DNA from: Hyphomicrobiales bacterium
GTDB lineage: Bacteria > Pseudomonadota > Alphaproteobacteria > Rhizobiales > Rhizobiaceae
Direction of reading: 5' to 3'
DNA length: 64,000 nt
NCBI GenBank assembly: GCA_900470805.1
Contig: UCCA01000008.1
Coordinates: forward strand, 94,821-158,820
In this document: positions 8,158 to 17,233 of the stretch, in pieces
Position numbering within the stretch: the stretch's first letter is position 1
Layout of the letters: each line of letters begins with the position of its first letter
Position numbers and translations under genes: made by a program
The notes under the pieces: generated by a model
The model's input: only the letters and a program-made list of their open reading frames with translations
Told to the model about the DNA's origin: nothing
Databases searched by the model: none

Positions 8158-9979
8158 CGATGGTGCCCGCCACCCAGGCTCCGGCGACGATTGCGTAGCC
8201 TGCGTCATTGAGATGCAAGGCGTCGGAGCGTAGCGAGCGTGGAATGATACCGGCTGCTGCATCCTGCTGGTCTGCAGTCGTCTGCCCGGCAGCGGCGATG
8301 AGGGCTGCGAGGAGGTCGATGTAGCGTTGGCGGTAGCGTGTCGATAGGGCGGCATTCAGTGTCGCGATCGTCTGCCTTGTCTGCAGTGTGTCGTCGGCCG
8401 AGGGCAGGATCGCGCCGACCAGATAGCGTCCGCTGGCGATATGATCGGTCATCGCGGCGATATCGGACAGGACGATATTCGATGTATCCGCATTGTTTCG
8501 GCCCGCCCACAGCCACTGGATATTCTGTGTCACAGCATCTTCTGGGACGAAGAGCGTGGCATAGGGGACTGCGACCGGGTCTCCCGGACGGCTTCGTGTG
8601 AAAAACGGCGGGCCGCCATCGCGCACTGTCAGTATGCCCTCGATGCCCGCCAGCCGTCCGCGCATGCTGTAAACGCTGCCGGATCCGCTCAACGCCGCTG
8701 TCGATTGGTCCAGTACTTCTACCTGCGGGTTATCCACGCCCCATTCGACGACAACATTGTCGAGCGCCCATGTGATCCGGGTATCACTGCTCAGGAAGGC
8801 GATCGCGTTGCATGGTGTGTTGCCGGTGGTGAACAGCAGCTCGTAGTGGCCGCTCTCCGTGATCGCCGACGTCGGATCGCCGCTTGCGGTGGTCGTTGCC
8901 CAACTGCCGCCTGATGTCTCCAAGCCACCGACATGGATCTGTCCGGCTCCTGCTTTGATCTCAGTGTCGAAAGCGATGCGGATCGTCTTGTGGGCGGGAA
9001 TCTCGGCCAGCGGCAATTCGCAGCCGCGCAGGATGCCGGCGTCGTCGTTTTCGACGACGAGCTTGCCGTCTTTCACCGACAGCGGCGTAACGTGGCCGTC
9101 CTGTATGCGTGGCGACGATCCTTCGGTGCCGGTGCCGTTGTCGAAGCGGTAGAGCCTGGTAAATTCGGGGCTGTATGCCGGAATCTCTCCGTCGCCGGGC
9201 GTCAGTTTAAGCGCCGTGGCGATATCGCCGGCTTCGAACTGGCCCGGAAAGACACGCAGGGTGATATCGACAGCGCTACCTGGGATCACATCGAGCAGAT
9301 GCGTGGAGCGGATGAAGGGGTGGGTTGCGGTCGCCATTGCCGATACGCTGCTAAGTGTGCCGTCCAAGGCAAAGGCGGGAGCGGCGATCTCGGCGAGATA
9401 GCCGCCCGATTCGTCCGCCTCGATCAGCAGCAGGCGCAGCCCGGCGACGCCATCGGTGCTGCCGCCGATCATCTGCGCCTCGCCGGATACGGTCCAGCGG
9501 CTGCCCGGCTCGGCGGGATAGTTGGCGGCAATGGCGCCGTAAATCTGTCGGCCGATATCGGTGAAGCTGGCCGTGGCCGTGCCATAAATCCTGACATCGC
9601 CGTAAGGCAGTCCGTTTTCGTCCATGCCGGTGCCGAGGCATTCGTGTGCCAGTCCGTTGACGCTGCCGGTTTCGAAGCGGTGCATCCAGTCGCGGGTGCG
9701 GGGAAAGAGGTTGCCGGGTGTGCCGCCGGCAACGGCGAGGCGCAACGGGATGCCACCCTGCCGGGCGGCAATCTGCGTGGACGTCTGGCCGCCCATGCCG
9801 CGATTGAGGATGATGCGAGCAGGCTGGAACCGATTGGCCGCCACCTGCGGGTAAGCCTTGCCAGCGCCCGACGTTCCGGCGCCTTCCGTCAGGCTGTCAC
9901 CGAAAGCGATGATCGCGCGCGATCGTCGGTTTGTGTTGAGAGGTATTTGCGCTGGTGAAAGGCTGAGGCCGAGATGCAT
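8144..9979 (-). CDS. SGNH/GDSL hydrolase with large inserted beta-rich region
   Basis: 611 aa. Block I IAFGDSLTEGAGTSG lies at residues 24-38, the Gly block NRGMGGQT near 59, the Asn block WLWAGRNNADTS near 485 and the Asp/His block SDALHLNDAGY about 20 residues from the C-terminus, so a full catalytic set is present but split by a stretch of roughly 350 residues that looks beta-rich and carries no motif I recognise. No clear signal peptide. Typical SGNH esterases are about 200-250 aa. Its position next to the polysaccharide cluster suggests, but does not prove, action on an acylated polymer. Confidence 0.75.
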   Translation of the reverse strand: MHLGLSLSPAQIPLNTNRRSRAIIAFGDSLTEGAGTSGAGKAYPQVAANRFQPARIILNRGMGGQTSTQIAARQGGIPLRLAVAGGTPGNLFPRTRDWMHRFETGSVNGLAHECLGTGMDENGLPYGDVRIYGTATASFTDIGRQIYGAIAANYPAEPGSRWTVSGEAQMIGGSTDGVAGLRLLLIEADESGGYLAEIAAPAFALDGTLSSVSAMATATHPFIRSTHLLDVIPGSAVDITLRVFPGQFEAGDIATALKLTPGDGEIPAYSPEFTRLYRFDNGTGTEGSSPRIQDGHVTPLSVKDGKLVVENDDAGILRGCELPLAEIPAHKTIRIAFDTEIKAGAGQIHVGGLETSGGSWATTTASGDPTSAITESGHYELLFTTGNTPCNAIAFLSSDTRITWALDNVVVEWGVDNPQVEVLDQSTAALSGSGSVYSMRGRLAGIEGILTVRDGGPPFFTRSRPGDPVAVPYATLFVPEDAVTQNIQWLWAGRNNADTSNIVLSDIAAMTDHIASGRYLVGAILPSADDTLQTRQTIATLNAALSTRYRQRYIDLLAALIAAAGQTTADQQDAAAGIIPRSLRSDALHLNDAGYAIVAGAWVAGTIAMGW

Positions 9980-10311
9980 CTTGATGTCTCCGAGTGACGT
10001 GGGAAAGTGATTCTATATCGGCGCGGGGAGACGGGGATGATTGCGCGCGGCGAGATGCAGAAAGACAAAACCGACAAACGATGCGCACCTTCATGTTGTC
10101 TTAAGTAATTATCTTGAGATTACAGTTTCCTTGTTCCATGATGATCGCGACCTGAAGTTCTTCTGCGTCCGGTCTCGTGATGATCGATGCAGATCGCCTC
10201 CGGCTTGAACATGTTTCTTCGTCATCCATGGCGCCTCGCGGCTGCTTAAGCTGTTTTTATTCTAATATGCCGCCTTTACGCGTTTGCGATGGGCCGGATC
10301 GGGAAGATTGC
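9980..10311. other. Intergenic region between divergent SGNH hydrolase and GNAT genes
   Basis: 332 bp with no gene I can support. It contains an AT-rich patch around 10093-10140 (ttaagtaattatcttgagat) that probably holds one or both promoters. Short open frames here (for example from 10177 into the GNAT gene) lack a ribosome binding site and protein-like composition. Confidence 0.5.
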
Positions 10312-11157
10312 ATGAATTCGGAGTTTGCCGTTCGCCCCATGCGGCCCGGTGAGTTGGAGCTAGTGCTCGAGTGGGCACGCCAGGAGGGGTGGAATCCCGG
10401 CCTGGATGATTCGCTTCCATTCCATGACGCTGATCCGTCAGGATTTTTCGTCGGTGCGCTCGGCGAAGTGCCGGTCGGGTCGATTTCCGTCGTCAAGTAT
10501 GGCGATGCCTTCGCCTTCCTCGGCCTCTACATGGTCCACCCGGATTTTCGTGGCAAGGGCTATGGCAAGGCGATCTGGGATGCGGGCGTGGCGTCTGCGA
10601 ACGGCCGCAGCATCGGGCTCGATGGCGTCGTCGCGCAGCAGGACAATTATCGCAAGGCGGGCTTCGAAGAGGCCTACAAGACGGTTCGCTACGGCGGCGC
10701 GATTTCCTCGCTGCCTTCATCGACGCTCGCCGCCAACATGGCCTCTGAAAAGCTGGACGGACTGATCCGCTATGATGCGAGTGTGTTTCAGGCGTCGCGG
10801 GCGGACTTCGTGACATCGTGGTGCACCAGCCGCAAGCACCGCCGCACCGCGGTGGTGCGCAAGAGCGGCAAGATCCGGGGCTATGGCACCATTCGGCGCT
10901 GCTATGAGGGCTACAAGATCGGCCCGCTTTTCGCCGCCGATGCCGACAGCGCCGCCGCGCTGCTGGCTGAGCTCGGGCCGGAAGCCAAGGGCGCAAAGGT
11001 GTTCATCGATATCCCGGTCGATAACAAGGACGCCGTGGCGCTGGCGATCGGCATGGGGCTCGAGCCGGTGTTCGAAACGGCGCGAATGTATCGCGGCGCC
11101 ATTCCCTCGGTGCCGCTGAAGAATGTCTTCGGGGTCACCACGCTGGAGCTTGGCTAG
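10312..11157 (+). CDS. GNAT N-acetyltransferase with tandem C-terminal GNAT-like domain
   Basis: 281 aa from the ATG at 10312 (MNSEFAVRPMRPGE), which has a purine-rich gggaag upstream; the open frame begins at 10177 but the extra residues do not resemble the family. The N-terminal half is a GNAT fold with acetyl-CoA loop HPDFRGKGYGKAI near residues 79-91. The C-terminal half (about 150-281) resembles the second domain found in two-domain GNAT proteins of the acetyltransferase 18 type. Substrate unknown. The last 4 bp overlap the convergent EamA transporter gene. Confidence 0.8.
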   Translation: MNSEFAVRPMRPGELELVLEWARQEGWNPGLDDSLPFHDADPSGFFVGALGEVPVGSISVVKYGDAFAFLGLYMVHPDFRGKGYGKAIWDAGVASANGRSIGLDGVVAQQDNYRKAGFEEAYKTVRYGGAISSLPSSTLAANMASEKLDGLIRYDASVFQASRADFVTSWCTSRKHRRTAVVRKSGKIRGYGTIRRCYEGYKIGPLFAADADSAAALLAELGPEAKGAKVFIDIPVDNKDAVALAIGMGLEPVFETARMYRGAIPSVPLKNVFGVTTLELG

Positions 11158-12068
11158 CCGCCGATAACAGGTTTCGCCGGAGCGGCCGGCTTTGGGCGGC
11201 CCTTCTCGGCGACGGCGATGCCGCCCAGCGCCAGGGCCAAAGCGATGACGTGAAACAGGTGAAGCTGTTCGGCGAGGAGTACCACCGAGAACAGCGTGCC
11301 GAACACCGGCACCAGATTGATGAACAGGGCGGCGCGATTGGCGCCGATCCACTCCACGCCCTTGATGTAGAACACCTGCGCCATCAGCGAGGCGAACGTC
11401 GCCGTGTAGAGAGCGATCAGCCAGCCTGTGCCGTCGGGCAGGCGTGCTTCGCCGTTCGATGCCTCCCAGATCAGCAGCGGCACGGCGCTCAGCATGGCGC
11501 CGAGCGCGGGTACTGCCATCAGCGTGCGCCAATCGAGCGGCGGTTTCCAGCGCAGGAAGATAGTGTAGACGGAATAGGCGGCGACGGCGACCAACATCAG
11601 CGCGTCGCCCGTGTTGAGGCCGAGTGTCAGCAGCGTCGCGAGATCGCCATGCGCGGCGGTCAGTGCCACGCCGAGGAGCGTCATGGCAAAGCCTAAGATC
11701 TGGGCCAGCGAAACGCCGGTGCGGAAGAACAGGAAATTGAGCAGGAAGATCAGCATAGGGATGCCGGCCTGCTCGATTGCGACGTTGATGGCGGTGGTGT
11801 ATTTTACCGCGGAATAGAGCATGGCGTTGAAAAGCGTGTAGCCGACGATGCCATAGAAGAAGAGCAGTGGGAGGTTTTTGCGGACGACAGGCCAGTCGCG
11901 CTTCAATTGCGGCAGAGAGATCGCGGCGATCAGCGCGGTTGCCAGGAACCAGCGGATCGTGGTCAGCATCATTGGGCTGACATGGCCGATCGCGAGTTTG
12001 CCGGCCACGGTGTTGCCGCCCCAGCACATGGCGGCGACGACGAGACATATATAGGCGGCAAATGGCAC
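11154..12068 (-). CDS. DMT-superfamily (EamA) transporter
   Basis: 304 aa, ten predicted membrane helices arranged as two EamA repeats (about 4-135 and 150-288), the second repeat containing the typical NLVPVFGTLFSVVLLAEQL segment. Inner-membrane metabolite or drug exporter family; substrate cannot be inferred. Single-gene unit, divergent from purA with 199 bp between them. Confidence 0.88.
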   Translation of the reverse strand: MPFAAYICLVVAAMCWGGNTVAGKLAIGHVSPMMLTTIRWFLATALIAAISLPQLKRDWPVVRKNLPLLFFYGIVGYTLFNAMLYSAVKYTTAINVAIEQAGIPMLIFLLNFLFFRTGVSLAQILGFAMTLLGVALTAAHGDLATLLTLGLNTGDALMLVAVAAYSVYTIFLRWKPPLDWRTLMAVPALGAMLSAVPLLIWEASNGEARLPDGTGWLIALYTATFASLMAQVFYIKGVEWIGANRAALFINLVPVFGTLFSVVLLAEQLHLFHVIALALALGGIAVAEKGRPKPAAPAKPVIGG

Positions 12069-12267
12069 GGCCGATTCTTCCCCCGGTGCGCTTCGACGGT
12101 GCCCTGCCGGCGCCGCGATCCGGGCAAATAGCCGCCGCGAAGCTGATTAGTCACGTAAAAAGCCAATTCTGGCGGCAATACAGGGTCGCTTTCCCAAAAA
12201 CAACGTTTTATAGATGCGCGGGTTTGAGCAGGGTGCGGTTAAATCCGCCTTTAACAGGAAGACTTGA

Positions 12268-13563
12268 ATGACGAACGTAGTCGTGGTCGGTTCGCAATGG
12301 GGTGACGAAGGCAAGGGCAAGATTGTCGATTGGCTTTCGGAACGCGCCGATGTGATCGTGCGCTATCAGGGCGGACACAATGCGGGCCATACGCTGGTCA
12401 TTGATGGTGTCAGCTACAAGCTTGCGCTTCTGCCGTCGGGCCTCGTGCGCGGCAAGCTGAGCGTGATCGGTAACGGCGTCGTCGTCGATCCGCACCATTT
12501 CGTCGCCGAAGTTGAGAAGCTGCGTGCCCAGGGCATCGCGGTGACGCCGGAAGTTCTGCGCATTGCCGAAAACGCGCCGCTGATCCTGTCGCTGCACCGC
12601 GATCTCGACGCGCTGCGCGAGGACGCTGCGTCCAACAGCGGCACCAAGATTGGCACCACCCGCCGTGGTATCGGCCCGGCCTACGAAGACAAGGTCGGTC
12701 GTCGCGCCATCCGCCTGATCGATCTGGCCGAGCCGGAAACACTGCGCCTGAAGATCGAACGACTGCTGACGCACCACAATGCGCTGCGCCGCGGCATGAA
12801 CCTGCCTGAGATTTCCGGCGATGCGCTGGAAGCCGAGCTGCTGGAAGTGGCCGCCGCGATCCTGCCCTATAGCGACCAGGTCTGGCGCCTGCTCGACGAG
12901 CAGCGCAAGGCTGGCGCCCGTATCCTGTTCGAAGGCGCGCAGGGCGCGCTGCTCGACAACGACCACGGAACCTATCCGTTCGTCACCTCGTCCAACACGG
13001 TTGCCGGCCAGGCGGCCGCAGGTTCCGGCCTTGGCCCGACGGCGATCGGCTATGTTCTCGGCATCACCAAGGCGTATACGACGCGCGTCGGCGAAGGTCC
13101 GTTCCCGTGCGAGCTCAACGACGAGGTCGGCAAGCATCTTGCAACCGTCGGCCGTGAAGTCGGTGTCAACACCGGTCGCCCGCGTCGCTGCGGCTGGTTC
13201 GATTCCGTGCTGGTTCGCCAGACGGTCCGCACCTCTGGAATCACCGGCATTGCACTCACCAAGCTCGACGTTCTCGACGGCCTGGATGAGCTGAAGATCT
13301 GCGTCGGCTATCGTCTCGACGGCCAGGAGATCGACTACCTGCCGGCGAGCCAGGGCGCGCAGGCACGTGTGGAGCCGATCTACATCACGCTCGAAGGCTG
13401 GAAGGAATCGACCGTCGGCGCGCGCAGCTGGGCCGATCTTCCGGCGCAGGCGATCAAATATGTGCGCCAGGTGGAAGAGCTGATCGGAGCGCCCGTTGCT
13501 CTCCTGTCTACAAGTCCCGAGCGCGATGACACCATACTTGTGACCGATCCTTTTGAGGACTAA
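12268..13563 (+). CDS. purA: Adenylosuccinate synthetase
   Basis: 431 aa, full length for the family. Catalyses GTP-dependent condensation of IMP with aspartate, first step from IMP to AMP. GTP loop [11 protein letters not shown] at 8-18 with catalytic Asp13, the second catalytic His in GGHNAGHT (His41), the IMP-binding [14 protein letters not shown] segment near 127-140 and LTKLDVLDG near 330. Start ATG at 12268 is preceded by aggaaga at proper distance. Followed by a strong hairpin. Confidence 0.98.
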   Translation: MTNVVVVGSQWGDEGKGKIVDWLSERADVIVRYQGGHNAGHTLVIDGVSYKLALLPSGLVRGKLSVIGNGVVVDPHHFVAEVEKLRAQGIAVTPEVLRIAENAPLILSLHRDLDALREDAASNSGTKIGTTRRGIGPAYEDKVGRRAIRLIDLAEPETLRLKIERLLTHHNALRRGMNLPEISGDALEAELLEVAAAILPYSDQVWRLLDEQRKAGARILFEGAQGALLDNDHGTYPFVTSSNTVAGQAAAGSGLGPTAIGYVLGITKAYTTRVGEGPFPCELNDEVGKHLATVGREVGVNTGRPRRCGWFDSVLVRQTVRTSGITGIALTKLDVLDGLDELKICVGYRLDGQEIDYLPASQGAQARVEPIYITLEGWKESTVGARSWADLPAQAIKYVRQVEELIGAPVALLSTSPERDDTILVTDPFED

Positions 13564-13581
13564 GGTCGAAAGTCATTATTT

Positions 13582-13606
13582 GCGTGGTTCGGCTGACGAA
13601 CCACGC
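13582..13606 (+). terminator. Hairpin after purA
   Basis: Perfect 10-bp stem gcgtggttcg (13582-13591) with its complement at 13597-13606 and a 5-nt loop, 18 bp after the purA stop, followed by tctta. The next gene starts 17 bp later, so read-through or a promoter overlapping the hairpin is likely needed for it. Confidence 0.65.
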
Positions 13607-13623
13607 TCTTAGAGAAAGTACGA

Positions 13624-16065
13624 ATGGCGGATTTTATCGCAGTTATCCGGCGGGCAGTCGACGGCCTGACCGACAATACGCCCGATATGCGGGTGAAGGT
13701 TTACGAGCGTGCTCGCGGTGCCGTCCAGCGGCAGCTCGAGAACATGAAGCCGCGTCCGCCCGAGGCCATGCTGCAACGGCAGATGGAAAAGCTCGAAGCC
13801 GCCATTCGCGAAGTCGAAGCCGAGCATGCCGATGCATTGCCGGCCGATGATGATGTCGGCGTTTCGGATGCTGTTGCGGAAGCGCCGATCCAGACCGCCG
13901 AACCCGATGTGGTGGCGGCTCCTGAGCCCGTCGCTGAGCCGGTAGCGGAACCTCTTGCGGCAGAGTCGGTCTATGAGCCAGAGGCTCCTGTCGAACCTGT
14001 CTATCATGAGACTGCGGAGGAGGAAGCTCCGGTCGCTGCTGCGCCCGTCGCGCATGAAGAGACCGCGCCTTATGAGGAACCGGCTCAAGACTATGCGCCG
14101 GAACCGGATGTTCGCGACGAGCCTGCTGTCCATGCCGACCATTACCTGGACGTTGCCGCCGAAGCGCCGGTTGCTGACGATATCAGTCACGAACCTCAGC
14201 TGTCCGAGCCCGTAGAGCCGTGGCAGCTTCCCGACGACGCGCCGGTTCACGCGCCGGTCGCGCACGAAACATCCCTGCATGATTTCGCTCCGGTACCTGA
14301 CGTCGAGCCGTATGTGGACCCGATCGAGGAAGTTGAACCGGCTGCTCAGCCGGTTTCCCGCGATTTCGATCTGAGCAACCGCCTGGTGGAGCCTGTCCCT
14401 GCCTTCGAGCAGCCGCACGAATTTGTCGAACAGGTCAGGGACGAACCGCTTCACGCCGATGCGGCCGGTCACTTCGATCCGATCTGGAATGAGCCTGCCG
14501 AAGAAGTGCCGGAAGCCACGACGCGGACGCTCGAACCGACCGATTGGGCTCTTGAGGAGCTGCGTCAGTTTTCCGAGACCTCGCGTGTCGCGCCTGCCAA
14601 CGATGCTGCCCGGGCATTCGACGACGTGATCGCCGGCCTTGAGCATCCGCCCGAGCCAGCACAGGCTGTTGAACCGGTGAAAATGCCGGCGGCCAACGAG
14701 AGCTTCTCGTGGGAATCGGCCGCCTTCGACGACCTGCCTCCGATCGAAAATGAGAAAAAGGCTCCGGCCGCAGTTCCTCACGACGATGGTGAGCTGTTCT
14801 CCGAAATCCACGGTGCTTCGGCGCCGAAGGCCGACGTTGCGACCAACGACGCCTGGCAGGAGGCAACGAAACTTCGCGGATACGACAACCGCGGTGTTGT
14901 GGCCGAAGACGACGACGGACTGTCGCTCGGAAACACCGACAGCGACATCGCCGCGAAGTTCCAGGGCAAGAATTTTCGCATGGAGCCGAAGCGCAGCCGC
15001 TTCGGTATCGGGTCGATCATCGGCCTTCTGGTGGCGCTTGCCGTCGTCGGCGGTGGCGCCTACGCGGCGTGGACGCATCAGGGTGCCTTGACAGAGATGG
15101 TCAAGGGCCTCGTCAGTGCGGCGCCGTCGCAGACAGCCCAGACAGCAACAACGACACCGCCTGCCGCTGGAACCGCAGCACCTGCCGCCGGCACAAGCGA
15201 TGTCACGCCTTCGGCGCCTGCCGAAGCGCAAAAGGACGTCGCCTCGCTTGACGGCGCGGCCGCCGGCAACAAGTTCACCCAGCGTCTGCGTGCCGACGGC
15301 ACCGAGGTCGATAGCGGTCCGGCCGCGGCGCCGAGCACACAGGTTGCCGAAGGAAAGTCGGTCGCGGAGCAGAACGTGGCGTCGTCGGATCCCGTCGCGC
15401 CGGCTGCAAGCGCTGCACCTGCAACAGCTACGCCGCCTGCCGCTCCGGCGGCCGGTGCCACTGCCCCGACCACGCCCGCGACAGCGCAGACCGCACCCGC
15501 CGGAAGCAGCGAGAAGATGTTCCTTTACGAGGAGCGTATCGGCCAGAGTTCACCGACGGCCATCCAGGGTTCGATCGTCTGGAGCGTCCAGCGCGAAGCC
15601 GGTGCCGATGGCAAGCAGGAAGCCTCGGTGCAGGGCACACTCACGGTTCCCGAGCGCAATCTGACGGCGCAGCTGAACTTCAAGCGTAACTCCGATCCGT
15701 CGTTGCCCGCGAGCCATATCGTCGAGATGGTGTTCTCGCTGCCGGCGAATTTCGAAGGCGGCGCGATCGATAGCGTTCAGCGGATTTCGATGAAGCGCAC
15801 CGAACAGGATCGCGGCGATGCCCTGATCGCGGTGCCGGCGAAGATCACCGACGATTTCCACATGATCGCGCTCAACGACTACCCCGATGCCCGCAAGTCC
15901 AATCTCGACCTGCTGGCGACGCGCGACTGGATCGATATCCCGATCACCTATCGCAATGGTCGCCGTGCGCTGCTGACCATGCAGAAGGGAACGACCGGGG
16001 CGGAAGCATTCACGACCGCCATCCGCGAATGGAACGCGGCCGGTGATGTTTCGACCAGCCAGTAA
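13624..16065 (+). CDS. Large acidic, Ala/Pro/Glu-rich single-span membrane protein, function unknown
   Basis: 813 aa. Residues 1-70 form a predicted helical domain (FIAVIRRAVDGLTDNTPDMR), 75-440 is a low-complexity acidic region dominated by A, P, E, D and V, one membrane helix lies at about 463-483 (GSIIGLLVALAVVGGGAYAAW), followed by a second Ala/Thr/Pro-rich linker and a folded C-terminal domain of about 190 residues starting near KMFLYEERIGQ. N-terminus therefore probably cytoplasmic and the C-terminal domain periplasmic. I know similar proteins beside purA and rpoH in rhizobia but no function for them. Confidence 0.8.
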   Translation: MADFIAVIRRAVDGLTDNTPDMRVKVYERARGAVQRQLENMKPRPPEAMLQRQMEKLEAAIREVEAEHADALPADDDVGVSDAVAEAPIQTAEPDVVAAPEPVAEPVAEPLAAESVYEPEAPVEPVYHETAEEEAPVAAAPVAHEETAPYEEPAQDYAPEPDVRDEPAVHADHYLDVAAEAPVADDISHEPQLSEPVEPWQLPDDAPVHAPVAHETSLHDFAPVPDVEPYVDPIEEVEPAAQPVSRDFDLSNRLVEPVPAFEQPHEFVEQVRDEPLHADAAGHFDPIWNEPAEEVPEATTRTLEPTDWALEELRQFSETSRVAPANDAARAFDDVIAGLEHPPEPAQAVEPVKMPAANESFSWESAAFDDLPPIENEKKAPAAVPHDDGELFSEIHGASAPKADVATNDAWQEATKLRGYDNRGVVAEDDDGLSLGNTDSDIAAKFQGKNFRMEPKRSRFGIGSIIGLLVALAVVGGGAYAAWTHQGALTEMVKGLVSAAPSQTAQTATTTPPAAGTAAPAAGTSDVTPSAPAEAQKDVASLDGAAAGNKFTQRLRADGTEVDSGPAAAPSTQVAEGKSVAEQNVASSDPVAPAASAAPATATPPAAPAAGATAPTTPATAQTAPAGSSEKMFLYEERIGQSSPTAIQGSIVWSVQREAGADGKQEASVQGTLTVPERNLTAQLNFKRNSDPSLPASHIVEMVFSLPANFEGGAIDSVQRISMKRTEQDRGDALIAVPAKITDDFHMIALNDYPDARKSNLDLLATRDWIDIPITYRNGRRALLTMQKGTTGAEAFTTAIREWNAAGDVSTSQ

Positions 16066-16088
16066 GGCTGGTTGATCGGACCAAACGA

Positions 16089-16116
16089 AAAGGGCGGGTC
16101 GCAAGACCCGCCCTTT
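16089..16116. terminator. Bidirectional hairpin terminator
   Basis: 12-bp perfect stem aaagggcgggtc (16089-16100) with complement at 16105-16116 and GCAA tetraloop, an A run on the left and T run on the right, between the convergent 813-aa gene and rpoH. It suits termination from both sides. Confidence 0.85.
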
Positions 16117-16139
16117 CTCTATTGTCGCTTCAGCTGAAA

Positions 16140-17048
16140 TCAGGCTGTCGCTTCGACGACGCGAACAGCCTTGGCGCGGTCGAGCGCTTCCTTGCGCACG
16201 GCATCCTGGACCTTCTCGAAGGCGCGAACCTCGATCTGGCGCACGCGCTCGCGGCTGATGTCGAACTCTGTCGAGAGGTCCTCGAGCGTGATCGGATCTT
16301 CCGACAGGCGACGGGCCTCGAAGATGCGACGTTCGCGGTCGTTGAGGACGCTCATCGCCTTGGCCAGCATGCGGCGGCGGGTGTCGAGCTCGTCCTGTTC
16401 GATCAGGATCGCTTCCTGGCTCTCGTGATCGTCGACCAGCCAATCCTGCCACTGGCCGGAATCGCCTTCGGACGCCTTGATCGGCGCGTTCAACGAAGCA
16501 TCGCCGGAGAGGCGACGGTTCATCGAGATCACTTCTTCCTCGGAAACGCGCAGCTTGGTGGCAATCTCCGTTACGTGTTCCGGCTTCAGGTCACCCTCGT
16601 CGATGGCCTGTATACGGCCCTTCAGACGGCGCAGATTGAAGAACAGGCGCTTCTGGTTGGCGGTCGTTCCCATCTTGACGAGCGACCAGGACCGCAGGAT
16701 GTATTCCTGGATCGAGGCCTTGATCCACCACATGGCATAGGTTGCCAAGCGGAAGCCGCGTTCAGGGTCGAACTTCTTGACGGCCTGCATCAGGCCGACA
16801 TTGCCTTCAGACACGACTTCGCCGATCGGCAGGCCGTAGCCGCGATAGCCCATGGCGATCTTGGCAACGAGACGCAGATGGCTTGTGACAAGACGATGCG
16901 CAGCGTCACGATCGCCGTGTTCTGAATACCGCTTTGCCAGCATGTATTCTTCCTGCGGCTCCAGCATCGGGAACTTGCGGATTTCGTCGAGATAACGATT
17001 GAGACCGGCTTCGCCGGCGGTAATGGACGGCAAACTGCTTCGGGCCAT
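16140..17048 (-). CDS. rpoH: RNA polymerase heat-shock sigma factor sigma-32
   Basis: 302 aa sigma-70 family group 3. Region 2 contains the RpoH-typical RLVTSHLRLVAKIA, YRGYGLPIGEVVSEGN and FRLATYAMWWIKASIQEYI segments, and the diagnostic RpoH box QKRLFFNLRR lies near residue 132. Region 4 helix-turn-helix is at about 250-285 (LEDLSTEFDISRERVRQIE). Directs RNA polymerase to heat-shock and stress promoters. Rhizobia often carry two rpoH paralogues; the sequence is closer in my memory to RpoH1, but this is not certain. Confidence 0.96.
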   Translation of the reverse strand: MARSSLPSITAGEAGLNRYLDEIRKFPMLEPQEEYMLAKRYSEHGDRDAAHRLVTSHLRLVAKIAMGYRGYGLPIGEVVSEGNVGLMQAVKKFDPERGFRLATYAMWWIKASIQEYILRSWSLVKMGTTANQKRLFFNLRRLKGRIQAIDEGDLKPEHVTEIATKLRVSEEEVISMNRRLSGDASLNAPIKASEGDSGQWQDWLVDDHESQEAILIEQDELDTRRRMLAKAMSVLNDRERRIFEARRLSEDPITLEDLSTEFDISRERVRQIEVRAFEKVQDAVRKEALDRAKAVRVVEATA

Positions 17049-17119
17049 TATTGCACCCTCCTATCTAGATTCCGATCCCCGCTTGGACGCGTCCCTGCGT
17101 CTTGAAGGCGAACCGGGAA

Positions 17120-17145
17120 CGTGCGGCTCTTGGGGAGCCCGCACG
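17120..17145 (-). terminator. Imperfect hairpin between rluD and rpoH
   Basis: cgtgcggctc (17120-17129) pairs with gagcccgcacg (17135-17145) with one bulged base. It lies 89 bp downstream of the pseudouridine synthase gene and upstream of rpoH on the same strand. No T run follows, so it may be a weak terminator or part of the rpoH leader. Confidence 0.4.
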
Positions 17146-17233
17146 AAGTCAGTGTAGAGATAAGTGTGGCGAAACCGTAGTTCAAGGCTCTGCAGTGCTT
17201 CACAATGGCGTGACGGGGAGCCATGCGCGGTCG

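Noticed and set aside
13609..15231. 540-codon antisense frame over the 813-aa gene
   Set aside because: Composition is that of a complement of A/P/E-rich codons, no ribosome site, and the + strand protein has a membrane helix and a folded domain.
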